From contig JAJZPK010000025.1 of NCBI GenBank assembly GCA_021811205.1, forward strand, positions 1 through 19,147: a stretch of 19,147 nucleotides of DNA, given 5' to 3'. A model generated the notes under the pieces. It made no database searches and was not told the DNA's origin. It saw only the letters and a list, made by a program, of their open reading frames with translations. The DNA comes from Pseudomonadota bacterium (GTDB taxonomy: Bacteria; Pseudomonadota; Gammaproteobacteria; Burkholderiales; JABEVD01). This document shows, one piece after another, positions 1-6,922 of this stretch (the stretch's first letter is position 1; each line of letters begins with the position of its first letter). Position numbers and translations under genes: made by a program.

Positions 1-332
1 CTTTCGAATAGCGGCCTGTCCTTCTCGACCATGCTTCGCCCGATGTCGGCAAGGTGCCCGTATTGGACGCCCGAGGGGCAGGTGGTCTCGCAGGAACGGC
101 AGGTGAGGCACCGGTCCAGATGGAGACGGGTTTTGGCCCCGGCTTCCCCCGTCTCGAGCATGGTCTTGACGAGGTAGATGCGGCCTCTCGGTCCATCCAG
201 CTCCGAGCCGAGCAGTCCATAGGTCGGACAGGTGGCATTGCAGAATCCGCAGTGCACGCAGCTGCGCAAAACCGATTCCGCCTCGACGATGCGCGGATCG
301 CTTTTCGAAGACAAGGGGATATTCGTCTGCAT
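1..332 (-). CDS. glcF: Glycolate oxidase iron-sulfur subunit GlcF (N-terminal part, cut by window edge)
   Basis: The first 110 residues are visible and the rest lies beyond position 1. Two [4Fe-4S] ferredoxin-type motifs are present: C25-x2-C28-x2-C31-x3-C35-P and C75-x2-C78-x2-C81-x3-C85-P. This spacing and N-terminal position are characteristic of GlcF, which passes electrons from the flavin subunits GlcD/GlcE towards the membrane quinone pool during oxidation of glycolate to glyoxylate. The ATG (332-330) begins one base after the glcE stop, so the gene is the third member of a glcD-glcE-glcF operon. The C-terminal CCG domains that would normally follow cannot be seen. The assignment is secure because of the gene order; a lactate or other 2-hydroxyacid dehydrogenase variant is the main alternative. 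Confidence 0.93.
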   Translation of the reverse strand, partial: MQTNIPLSSKSDPRIVEAESVLRSCVHCGFCNATCPTYGLLGSELDGPRGRIYLVKTMLETGEAGAKTRLHLDRCLTCRSCETTCPSGVQYGHLADIGRSMVEKDRPLFE

Positions 333-333
333 C

Positions 334-1374
334 TCAGAATTCCGGGTAAAGCCTGCCAGGATTGAAAATGCCTTCCGGGTCAAAGGCCGATTTCAGATTC
401 CGATGGAGGGCAAGGAGAGTGCCGGCCAATGGCTGCATGAATCCTTCTCCCCTGAACAGGGTTGCATGGCCCCCGACCTCCATGGCCTTCTGCCTGATTT
501 CGTCCGCTTCTGCCGAACTTTTCAGCCAGCGCTGAGCACCGCCCCAGTCGATCATCCAGTCGCCGGATAGCTCAGGCATGAGGGACGCAGGCGGGCAGGC
601 GATCCGCCAAAGGGGAAGATCGGTATCGAAAAATGGCAGTTCAAGCTCGCGCAATCCTTCCCAGAACACCTCGCCCCCGGCCAGCACATCCCCTTTCAAG
701 AGCTGCTTCGCTTCCATTACCGCCTGCTCGCTGCCCGAGAGGCGCAGATAGCACAGCCCGTCGACATGGGCTGCCGCATCGATCGGGAGAGGAATTGCCG
801 AAAGAGAACCAAGATAGCCTATGGGATCCCTGCATGCATGGACAAGGGTAAGGGATGAGACCGCTTTCGGCAGCACCTTGAGGCTGACTTCGAGCAGAAT
901 CCCCAATGTGCCGAAAGCGCCCACCATGAGCCGGGAAGCGTCGAATCCAGCCACGTTCTTCATCACCCTGCCGCCGAAATCAAGGATTTCACCTCTGCCG
1001 TTGATCATCCTGCAGCCCAGCACATGGTCTCTGACTGATCCCGCATAGGGGCGCCCGGGGCCTGACAACCCGCAGGCGACCGTCCCGCCCAGTGTCGCCG
1101 AATCGCCGAAGCGGGGCGGCTCGAAGGCAAGCATCTGGTTCGCGCAGGACAGGACGGATTCGATCTCGGAAATCGGTGTTCCGCACCGCGCCGTCAATAC
1201 CAATTCCTTCGGATCGTAATCGACGATGCCGCTGTGCCCGGAGACTTCGAAAGCATCTCCCTCGATCCTTGCGCCAAGAAAGGTTTTCGTGCTGCCCGAG
1301 ACGATGTTCAGCCTGCGCCGTTTGGCAAGCGCATCCTTCACCCCGTCCTGCAGCTCCCTTTCCATGTCGGCCAT
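334..1374 (-). CDS. glcE: Glycolate oxidase FAD-binding subunit GlcE
   Basis: This 346-residue protein has the PCMH-type FAD-binding fold of the GlcE family: an early KTFLGA segment, then a GDSATLGGTVACGLSGPGRP region that contacts FAD, and a C-terminal NPGRLYPEF tail. It lacks the long FAD-oxidase C-terminal domain of GlcD, as expected for GlcE, and its length is normal. The ATG at 1374 overlaps the glcD stop codon by one base (TGATG), which suggests translational coupling. With GlcD and GlcF it forms the membrane-associated glycolate dehydrogenase, which converts glycolate to glyoxylate, for example during salvage of phosphoglycolate or growth on glycolate. Confidence 0.93.
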   Translation of the reverse strand: MADMERELQDGVKDALAKRRRLNIVSGSTKTFLGARIEGDAFEVSGHSGIVDYDPKELVLTARCGTPISEIESVLSCANQMLAFEPPRFGDSATLGGTVACGLSGPGRPYAGSVRDHVLGCRMINGRGEILDFGGRVMKNVAGFDASRLMVGAFGTLGILLEVSLKVLPKAVSSLTLVHACRDPIGYLGSLSAIPLPIDAAAHVDGLCYLRLSGSEQAVMEAKQLLKGDVLAGGEVFWEGLRELELPFFDTDLPLWRIACPPASLMPELSGDWMIDWGGAQRWLKSSAEADEIRQKAMEVGGHATLFRGEGFMQPLAGTLLALHRNLKSAFDPEGIFNPGRLYPEF

Positions 1375-2852
1375 CAGAACCGCTCCAGTTCAGGGTGGGG
1401 AAGCTTGCCGCGATGCACGTGCATTGCGCCGAATTCTGCGCAACGGTGCAATGTCGGCACGCCCTTCCCTGGATTGAGCAGTCCATTCGGATCGAAGGCC
1501 GCCTTGATCGCATGGAACTGGGCCAGTTCCGCGGGATCGAACTGGGAACACATGGAATCGAGCTTTTCCACGCCCACGCCATGCTCGCCTGTGACTGTCC
1601 CGCCCGCCTCGACGCAAAGCTCGAGGATGTCGCGCCCGAAAGCTTCAACCTTGTCGAATTCTCCAGGCACGTTCGCATCGAACAGGATCAGGGGGTGGAG
1701 ATTGCCGTCTCCGGCATGAAACACGTTGGCCACCCTGAGCCCGTATTGTCTTGAAAGCTGAGCGATGCGATCGAGCACCTCGGGCAGGTTCTTGCGCGGG
1801 ATGGTGCCGTCCATGCAATAGTAGTCGGGAGAAATGCGTCCCACGGCAGGGAAGGCGGATTTCCTTCCCTTCCAGAACATGCGCCGTTCATCTTCGTCGC
1901 GCGCTGTGCGCACTTCCGTCGCACCGCTCCTTTTCATGATATCCCTGACCGTCATGACATGCTCCGAGACTTCTGCGCTGGTACCATCCAGTTCGCAAAG
2001 CAGCAGGGCCTGGGCGTCGACAGGATAGCCTGCATGGACGAAATCTTCCGCTGCGCGGATCGCAAGGCTGTCCATCATTTCAAGCCCTGCGGGAATGATG
2101 CCGGCCGCAATGATTTCCCCTACCGCCCCGGCCGCCCGCTTGACGTCATCGAAAGCGGCAAGAATCACCTGCGCCCGCTCCGGCCTGGGAAGCAGCTTGA
2201 CGGTCGCCTCGACGATGACCCCGAGCAGCCCTTCTGAACCCGTCATCAGGGCAAGCAGATCATATCCCTGTGCATCCGGCGCATTCGAGCCGATTTCGAC
2301 CAGTTCCCCTGCCATGGTGACGAACTTGAGCGCAAGAAGATTGTGAACGGTGAGTCCGTACTTGAGGCAATGGACGCCGCCCGAGTTCTCCGCAATATTG
2401 CCGCCTATGGTGCAGGCGATCTGCGATGAAGGATCGGGCGCATAATAAAGGCCATGATGGGCTGCCGCATCCGAAATGGAGAGATTCCGCACGCCTGGCT
2501 GTACGGTTGCGCTCCTGTTCAGCGGATCGATTTTCAGGATGCGGTTGAACTTGGCAAGGCTGAGCAGCACGCCGTCCTCCAGGGGAAGCGCGCCTCCCGA
2601 CAAGCCCGTTCCTGCGCCTCTGGCGACAACGGGCACCCGATGCGCGCTGCACAGGCGCAAGATGTCCTGGACCTCTTCGATAGTGGAAGGCAGGAGAACG
2701 GCCTGGGGCTTGCGGCGGTAGACGGAAAGGCCGTCGCATTCGAAAGGCGCGAGCTCTTCACTGTCAGTCAGCACCTGCTCCTTCCCGAGCCTTGCGCGCA
2801 ACGCCCCTACAAGGGAAGGGATGCTTCCCTTGTCCAATCCTCCAACCTGCAT
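1374..2852 (-). CDS. glcD: Glycolate oxidase catalytic subunit GlcD
   Basis: The 492-residue protein has an N-terminal FAD_binding_4 domain with RGAGTGLSGGALP and IGGNIAENSGG, followed by a FAD-oxidase C-terminal domain with HAGDGNLHP, GEHGVG and NPGKGVP. These are hallmarks of GlcD and D-lactate dehydrogenase-like flavoproteins. The following glcE and glcF support glycolate as substrate. The C-terminus runs about 20-25 residues past NPGKGVP, which is a little long. It is the first gene of the operon and diverges from the SDR gene across about 70 bp. A weak AGGG lies about six bases before the ATG. No glcC-type GntR regulator and no glcG is seen next to it. Confidence 0.94.
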   Translation of the reverse strand: MQVGGLDKGSIPSLVGALRARLGKEQVLTDSEELAPFECDGLSVYRRKPQAVLLPSTIEEVQDILRLCSAHRVPVVARGAGTGLSGGALPLEDGVLLSLAKFNRILKIDPLNRSATVQPGVRNLSISDAAAHHGLYYAPDPSSQIACTIGGNIAENSGGVHCLKYGLTVHNLLALKFVTMAGELVEIGSNAPDAQGYDLLALMTGSEGLLGVIVEATVKLLPRPERAQVILAAFDDVKRAAGAVGEIIAAGIIPAGLEMMDSLAIRAAEDFVHAGYPVDAQALLLCELDGTSAEVSEHVMTVRDIMKRSGATEVRTARDEDERRMFWKGRKSAFPAVGRISPDYYCMDGTIPRKNLPEVLDRIAQLSRQYGLRVANVFHAGDGNLHPLILFDANVPGEFDKVEAFGRDILELCVEAGGTVTGEHGVGVEKLDSMCSQFDPAELAQFHAIKAAFDPNGLLNPGKGVPTLHRCAEFGAMHVHRGKLPHPELERF

Positions 2853-2860
2853 CGATTACC

Positions 2861-2872
2861 CTAATTGTTTAG
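2861..2872. promoter_or_regulatory. Candidate operator CTAA-N4-TTAG between glcD and the SDR gene
   Basis: An interrupted palindrome with CTAA and TTAG arms around TTGT lies nine bases upstream of the glcD ATG in the short divergent intergenic region. A second flanking pair, TACCC (2857-2861) and GGGTA (2875-2879), is nearly co-centred with it. The same CTAA-N4-TTAG core recurs in front of the MarR/VIT operon near 5019. Dyads of this size are typical of MarR-type regulators, and two MarR genes lie within 3 kb. Which protein binds here, if any, is inference. Confidence 0.3.
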
Positions 2873-2912
2873 TCGGGTATATTCCAACAGAGTTGAGCAG
2901 TAATTGCAACGA

Positions 2913-2918
2913 TATAAT
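2913..2918 (+). promoter_or_regulatory. Possible -10 element (TATAAT) close to the SDR start
   Basis: A perfect TATAAT hexamer lies seven bases before the ATG at 2925. The best upstream -35 candidate, TTGAGC at 2893-2898, is only 14 bases away, which is short. If functional, transcription would start at about the ATG and give a leaderless or nearly leaderless mRNA. The hexamer could also be chance in this AT-rich gap. Confidence 0.25.
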
Positions 2919-2924
2919 GTGAAT

Positions 2925-3794
2925 ATGGGGACATCAATCGAGAATATCTGCATCATCGGCGCAACGGGATTTGTCGGGCGGAATCTCGTCGCCGAGCTCG
3001 CAAGGCGAGGAAAGCGCGTCATCGCGCTCACACGACATCCGGAACAAGCCCATCTGCCAGAAGCTGAAGTCATCCCGTTGACGCACAGGCTCGACTTTTC
3101 CGGCATGGATGCCGTCATCAATCTCGCAGGCGTTCTGCACAGCCCTTTCGAAGCCGTGCACATCGATCTGCCGAAAAGCATAGCGCATGCATGCGCTGAA
3201 CAGAGCGTACCGCGATTTTTGCACATGAGTGCGCTCGGGGCATCCATGAACGGCCCCAGCGAATACCTGAAGTCGAAAATGGCAGGGGAAGACGAAGTCA
3301 GAAAGGCATGTCAAGGTTCGAAAACCCGCTACACGATATTTCGCCCCTCTGTGATCGCAGGAAGAGACGACCATTTCATTTCGCTCTTCTCGAAGCTGGT
3401 ACGCGCATCTCCGGTGCTGCCGCTCGCCTGCCCGAATGCCCGCCTGCAGCCGATTCGGATCGAAGACGTTGTACGGGCTTTTGCCGAGGGTCTGGAGATG
3501 CCCCGGGCATTCGACGAAACCTTCTGCTTGTGCGGCCCGCACGCCTACAGGCTGATCGATCTCGTGAAAAAAATGGCAGGGGGGAGGAAAAGGCTGATCA
3601 TTCCCCTGTCAGACAGACTCTCCTATCTGCAGGCGAGACTGCTCGAATTCACCCCAGGTCCGCTCATGACGCGCGACAACTATCTATCGCTCAGCAAGGA
3701 CAATGTATGCGCAGGTGACTTTCCTTTCGACTGGACGCCTGGAGCCATTGAAGAACTGATCATTTCCGCAGTTCATCGGCACCGGGCACCGTGA
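2925..3794 (+). CDS. Atypical short-chain dehydrogenase / NAD(P)-binding epimerase-like protein (NDUFA9-like)
   Basis: The protein has 289 residues from the ATG at 2925; a TTG at 2904 would add seven. The N-terminus has a Rossmann dinucleotide site, G12-x2-G15-x2-G18 in IIGATGFVGRNL, and further on an INLAGV strand. An SEYLKSK segment supplies the Y114-x3-K118 catalytic pair of extended SDRs, and a FRPSVIAG motif follows. This layout matches the atypical SDR group that includes the complex I NDUFA9-like proteins, often annotated as sugar epimerases or ubiquinone-related. The substrate is unknown. It diverges from glcD, and its last 35 bases overlap the 3' end of the convergent MarR gene. Confidence 0.85.
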   Translation: MGTSIENICIIGATGFVGRNLVAELARRGKRVIALTRHPEQAHLPEAEVIPLTHRLDFSGMDAVINLAGVLHSPFEAVHIDLPKSIAHACAEQSVPRFLHMSALGASMNGPSEYLKSKMAGEDEVRKACQGSKTRYTIFRPSVIAGRDDHFISLFSKLVRASPVLPLACPNARLQPIRIEDVVRAFAEGLEMPRAFDETFCLCGPHAYRLIDLVKKMAGGRKRLIIPLSDRLSYLQARLLEFTPGPLMTRDNYLSLSKDNVCAGDFPFDWTPGAIEELIISAVHRHRAP

Positions 3795-4176
3795 ATCTTC
3801 CCGTCGAACCGATGAGTTCGTCACGATGCAGGCGGGCAAGCGTTTCGATCATCCGTTCCCCCTCCGCCGTGAGATGAACTTCGACGGAACGCTTGTCTTC
3901 CCTGCCCTTCATGCGCGTGACAAGCCCCAGCTTCTCGCAGCGAGACACCAGGGAAACCGCGCCATGGTGATGGGATTGGAGTTTTTCGGCCAGCTCTCCT
4001 ATGGTCGCCCATTCCCTGCCATGGTAGCCCTTGATGTGCAGCAGCAGAAGATACTGGAGATGGGTCAGGCCATGGCTATGCACGGCTTCTTCACTGAAAC
4101 GCAGAAAACGCCTCAGCTGATAGCGAAAGTTGGAAAGGGTTTCGAATTCCTTCTTGGCAAGCTTTTCTTCCGTCAT
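3760..4176 (-). CDS. MarR-family transcriptional regulator
   Basis: The predicted protein is 138 residues from the ATG at 4176, which follows a good CGGAG ribosome site; an upstream in-frame start at 4257 would lie inside the amidotransferase gene. It has the MarR winged-helix layout: an N-terminal dimerisation helix, an HTH in WATIGELAEKLQSHHHGAVSLVSRCEKLGLV, a wing with RMKGREDKRSVEVHLTAEG, and a C-terminal helix. It begins 14 bases after the amidotransferase stop, so the two are probably cotranscribed. The ligand and target are unknown. Its 3' end overlaps the convergent SDR gene by 35 bp. Confidence 0.88.
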   Translation of the reverse strand: MTEEKLAKKEFETLSNFRYQLRRFLRFSEEAVHSHGLTHLQYLLLLHIKGYHGREWATIGELAEKLQSHHHGAVSLVSRCEKLGLVTRMKGREDKRSVEVHLTAEGERMIETLARLHRDELIGSTGRFTVPGADELRK

Positions 4177-4190
4177 GTTCACTCCGTTTG

Positions 4191-4964
4191 TCAGGATACG
4201 CAAACCACCTTGCCTTCGTGGAACATCCACAACGTTCCCGGATCCATGATCGTCCATGTCTCATTGTCGGTTAACGGTACGGTGGCGATCACCGCGACGC
4301 AATCCCGGTTTCCCGCCAATTCGCTGAAATCGACCGAGATGTCTTCGTCCATGAGATGTGCAACCGTGAAAGGCGCCTGGCGCACGATGTAGGCCAGATT
4401 GGTCGAGCAGTGGGCAATCAGGCAGTCCCCGTTGGACAAGAGGAAATTGAATGGGCCGCGCCCTTCGAGTTCTTCGACGATTTCGGACAAGGCCGCGAAA
4501 AGCGCAGAGCGTTCCGGCATGACATCGCCGAAACGCGCCCCCAGGCGCTGAAGCAACCAGCAGAACATGCGTTCGCTGTCCGTATCGCCGACCGGAGAAA
4601 AAGCGCCTTCAAATGCCGGATGAAAATCTGCAAGGTTGCCGTTGTGCGCGAATATCCAGTACCTACCCCAGAGTTCGCGCATGAACGGATGCGTATTCTC
4701 GAGCGCCACCCTGCCCTGGGTTGCCCTGCGAATATGCGCGATGACGTTGAGCGATCGGATGGGATAATGGCGCACGAATTCCGCAATGGGCGAATGCGCG
4801 GAAGGCTGAGGATCGACGAAAAGCCTGACGCCCTTTCCTTCGAAAAAGGCGATCCCCCATCCGTCGCCGTGTATGTCGGTTTCGCCGCCCCGCTTCTGGA
4901 ATCCCGTAAAGGAAAAGCAGATATCAGTGGGAACATTGCAGTTCATGCCAAGCAACTGGCACAT
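4191..4964 (-). CDS. yafJ: Class II glutamine amidotransferase, YafJ type
   Basis: The 257-residue protein begins MCQLLGMN, so Cys2 becomes the N-terminal nucleophile after Met removal, as in Ntn-hydrolase class II glutamine amidotransferases. Further signature residues are IRRATQG (R79/R80), the HNGN oxyanion motif at 107-110, and GDTDSE from about 126. There is no synthase domain, so this is a stand-alone amidotransferase of the YafJ/GAT type 2 family; its ammonia acceptor is unknown. Length is typical. It is probably the first gene of a two-gene operon with the MarR gene downstream. A palindrome at 5013-5036 lies in the upstream region shared with the second MarR gene. Confidence 0.88.
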   Translation of the reverse strand: MCQLLGMNCNVPTDICFSFTGFQKRGGETDIHGDGWGIAFFEGKGVRLFVDPQPSAHSPIAEFVRHYPIRSLNVIAHIRRATQGRVALENTHPFMRELWGRYWIFAHNGNLADFHPAFEGAFSPVGDTDSERMFCWLLQRLGARFGDVMPERSALFAALSEIVEELEGRGPFNFLLSNGDCLIAHCSTNLAYIVRQAPFTVAHLMDEDISVDFSELAGNRDCVAVIATVPLTDNETWTIMDPGTLWMFHEGKVVCVS

Positions 4965-5012
4965 TTCGCCCTCCGGTTTCTCTGACCGATTCTAGCACGA
5001 AGGGGAAAAAGA

Positions 5013-5036
5013 CTCCGCCTAAATCGTTAGACGGAG
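5013..5036. promoter_or_regulatory. Strong interrupted palindrome, probable operator, between yafJ-like and marR-VIT genes
   Basis: A near-perfect dyad: CTCCG (5013-5017) pairs with CGGAG (5032-5036), and CTAA (5019-5022) with TTAG (5027-5030). One mismatched pair (5018/5031) and a four-base centre (ATCG) interrupt it. It lies 49 bp upstream of the amidotransferase start and about 134 bp upstream of the MarR start, in the divergent intergenic region. No T-run follows on either strand, so a terminator is unlikely. The inner core matches the one at 2861-2872. Autoregulation by one of the two MarR proteins is the simplest hypothesis. Confidence 0.45.
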
Positions 5037-5169
5037 CAACGCTCTCCTCAACAGGATCTGATTGAAGCACCTGCGCACTTCTTTCCTTCGCCGGTGTATC
5101 ATATTCGCATCGAGGGCTGCCAGGTGGCAGCGAGGCATGTATTGTACAAATATATTTTGCATAAAACAA

Positions 5170-5655
5170 ATGGCACAGCAATCCGCATCTCATCATGAAA
5201 AAGCGCGCGAAGCACTGAAGAAATTCAGAATCGTGTTCAGCTCCGTAAAGAAGCATTTCGAGGACATTGAGGCGCGCTGCGGGGTGAGCGGCGCACAGTT
5301 GTGGGCTTTATCGGAAATCTCCAAGGCGCCCGGTTTGCGCGTTTCCGAACTGGCGAGCGCCCTGCTCGTCCACCAGTCCACTGCCAGCAACCTGCTCATC
5401 AGGCTGGAGGAAAAGGAACTCATCAAGCGGGAACGTGCCAGCACTGATCAGCGTGTGGTCAGACTCCACCTGACCGAGAAGGGAAAGGACCTCCTCTCGA
5501 GAGCTCCGAAACCGATGATAGGCCTGCTCCCGGACGCACTGCAAAGGTTGCCTGAAGACGTGCTCGAAAATCTGCTCGGCAACATGGAAAGGCTGGTTTC
5601 GACGATGCGCATCAAGGACGAAGGCGCGACCGAAAAACCGCTTTCAGATATCTGA
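5170..5655 (+). CDS. MarR-family transcriptional regulator paired with a VIT transporter
   Basis: From the ATG at 5170 the protein is 161 residues. The ribosome site there is poor; an alternative ATG at 5137 (after GAGG) adds 11 residues, and 5062 would add more that look non-native. The winged helix is clear: LRVSELASALLVHQSTASNLLIRLEEKELI as HTH and RERASTDQRVVRLHLTEKG as wing. Its stop overlaps the ATG of the transporter (TGATG), so the two are translated together. The pairing suggests that the regulator controls metal storage or export, but no metal-binding residues typical of a sensor are obvious. It may repress its own operon through the palindrome upstream. Confidence 0.87.
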   Translation: MAQQSASHHEKAREALKKFRIVFSSVKKHFEDIEARCGVSGAQLWALSEISKAPGLRVSELASALLVHQSTASNLLIRLEEKELIKRERASTDQRVVRLHLTEKGKDLLSRAPKPMIGLLPDALQRLPEDVLENLLGNMERLVSTMRIKDEGATEKPLSDI

Positions 5656-6353
5656 TGGCCTTCTTCGGGCATCAGGAAAAGCACCGTACCCATCGCATCG
5701 GCTGGCTGCGCGCAGCAGTTCTGGGCGCAAACGACGGTATCGTTTCGACGGCAAGCCTGGTAGTCGGGGTCGCTGCTTCCGGCGCAAACGAAAGAGAAAT
5801 TCTGGTGGCGGGGGTCGCAGGACTCGTCGCCGGCGCGATGTCCATGGCTGCCGGAGAATATGTTTCCGTCAGTTCGCAGTCCGATACGGAACGCGCCGAT
5901 ATCGAAAGAGAACAGCGGGAACTCGCAGCCGATGCCGAACACGAAAAGCGGGAACTCGCCGCGATCTATGTCCATCGGGGGCTCGAGCCCCATCTAGCCG
6001 AACAAGTCGCCATGCAACTCATGGAAAAGAACGCGCTCGAAGCGCACCTGAGAGACGAACTCGGCCTCTCTGAGACCATGGAGGCAAAACCGGTCCAGGC
6101 CGCACTCACTTCCGCAGCCACATTCTCCATCGGCGCAGTTTTGCCGCTTGCAGTCATTCCCATCTCGCCTGCCGAACACCTCATGGCCGCCGTCAGCGCA
6201 GTTTCGATTGCCTTTCTCGTCCTGCTCGGAATGCTGTCAGCGCTTGCTGGCGGATCATCCATGACCATGGGCGCGGCAAGGGTGGCTTTCTGGGGTATGC
6301 TCGCAATGGCGCTGACTGCAGGCGCAGGGATGCTATTCGGCGGTCATTCGTAG
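5655..6353 (+). CDS. VIT1/CCC1-family Fe2+/Mn2+ transporter
   Basis: The 232-residue protein carries the family signature: an N-terminal GWLRAAVLGANDGIVSTASLVVGVAA membrane helix with Asp27, a second helix ending MSMAAGEYVSVSSQSD with Glu68 and Asp77, and then a Glu-rich cytoplasmic metal-binding segment (about residues 78-140, rich in E and H). Three more hydrophobic helices complete the five-helix fold. In known members this moves Fe2+ or Mn2+ across a membrane, often against a proton gradient, giving detoxification. It starts on the stop codon of the MarR gene. Its 3' end overlaps the convergent gene by 10 bp. Family is certain; the metal is inferred. Confidence 0.92.
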   Translation: MAFFGHQEKHRTHRIGWLRAAVLGANDGIVSTASLVVGVAASGANEREILVAGVAGLVAGAMSMAAGEYVSVSSQSDTERADIEREQRELAADAEHEKRELAAIYVHRGLEPHLAEQVAMQLMEKNALEAHLRDELGLSETMEAKPVQAALTSAATFSIGAVLPLAVIPISPAEHLMAAVSAVSIAFLVLLGMLSALAGGSSMTMGAARVAFWGMLAMALTAGAGMLFGGHS

Positions 6354-6832
6354 CGCAAGAACCGTTCCGCAAGCGCATCTTCGCTGAAGCGCGCGATGAG
6401 CTCATCGATTTCCTGAATCAGCGTCTCATCCTCATCTTCTTCCAGCGCGCCTTGAGCAACAAGCTTGGCTGCCAGCCCGGAGAACACGGCTTCCCGCACA
6501 TCGTGCAAGGTGGGCGGATTGTCGGATGCTTCCATCGCCGCCTGAATGAGCCGGGACAATGCCTCGCTCGCCTCATCTTTCAGAAAATCCGCCGCATTCG
6601 AATCAGTGCCGAACTGGTCGACCAGAGCGTCGATTTCATCAAGCAGGGAAGCGCCGTCGTCGATTCTGTGAAGACTTTCCGATTCCTCATATTCCCTGGG
6701 AAGTATGGAAGAAGCGAAACGCCTGATCGAGGCAAGCGTGACGGGCTCCTCGATCTCGGGATCATTCACACGATCCGAAATGAGCCGTGCAAGTTCCGGA
6801 CTGATGCTGGTATCAATCGGGTTTCTGATCAT
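6344..6832 (-). CDS. Acidic hypothetical protein with an internal tandem duplication
   Basis: The 162-residue protein is strongly acidic, helical in character and has no signal peptide or membrane segment. I do not recognise the family. It appears to be two copies of a module of about 70 residues. Residues 11-84 (SPELARLIS ... LLDEIDALVDQFGTD ... ADFL) align by eye with 89-159 (SEALSRLIQ ... LIQEIDELIARFSED ... ERFL), including a shared T-L-x5-R segment. An excellent AGGAGG ribosome site precedes the ATG at 6832, which supports a real, well-translated gene. It diverges from the diguanylate cyclase operon across 90 bp and so may be co-regulated with it. Confidence 0.7.
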   Translation of the reverse strand: MIRNPIDTSISPELARLISDRVNDPEIEEPVTLASIRRFASSILPREYEESESLHRIDDGASLLDEIDALVDQFGTDSNAADFLKDEASEALSRLIQAAMEASDNPPTLHDVREAVFSGLAAKLVAQGALEEDEDETLIQEIDELIARFSEDALAERFLRYE

Positions 6833-6922
6833 GTCGACCTCCTGAACCCAGCTTAGTCGAAGCTTCCCATTTTGCCTGCAACCTTAAATAAAAATTAATG
6901 CTTTCCCGAAAAAAGATGCATA

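Noticed and set aside
989..1678. Alternate-frame long ORFs within glcDE
   Set aside because: They are frame shadows with Arg/Ser-rich composition and no domain, while the glcD and glcE frames have full family motifs.
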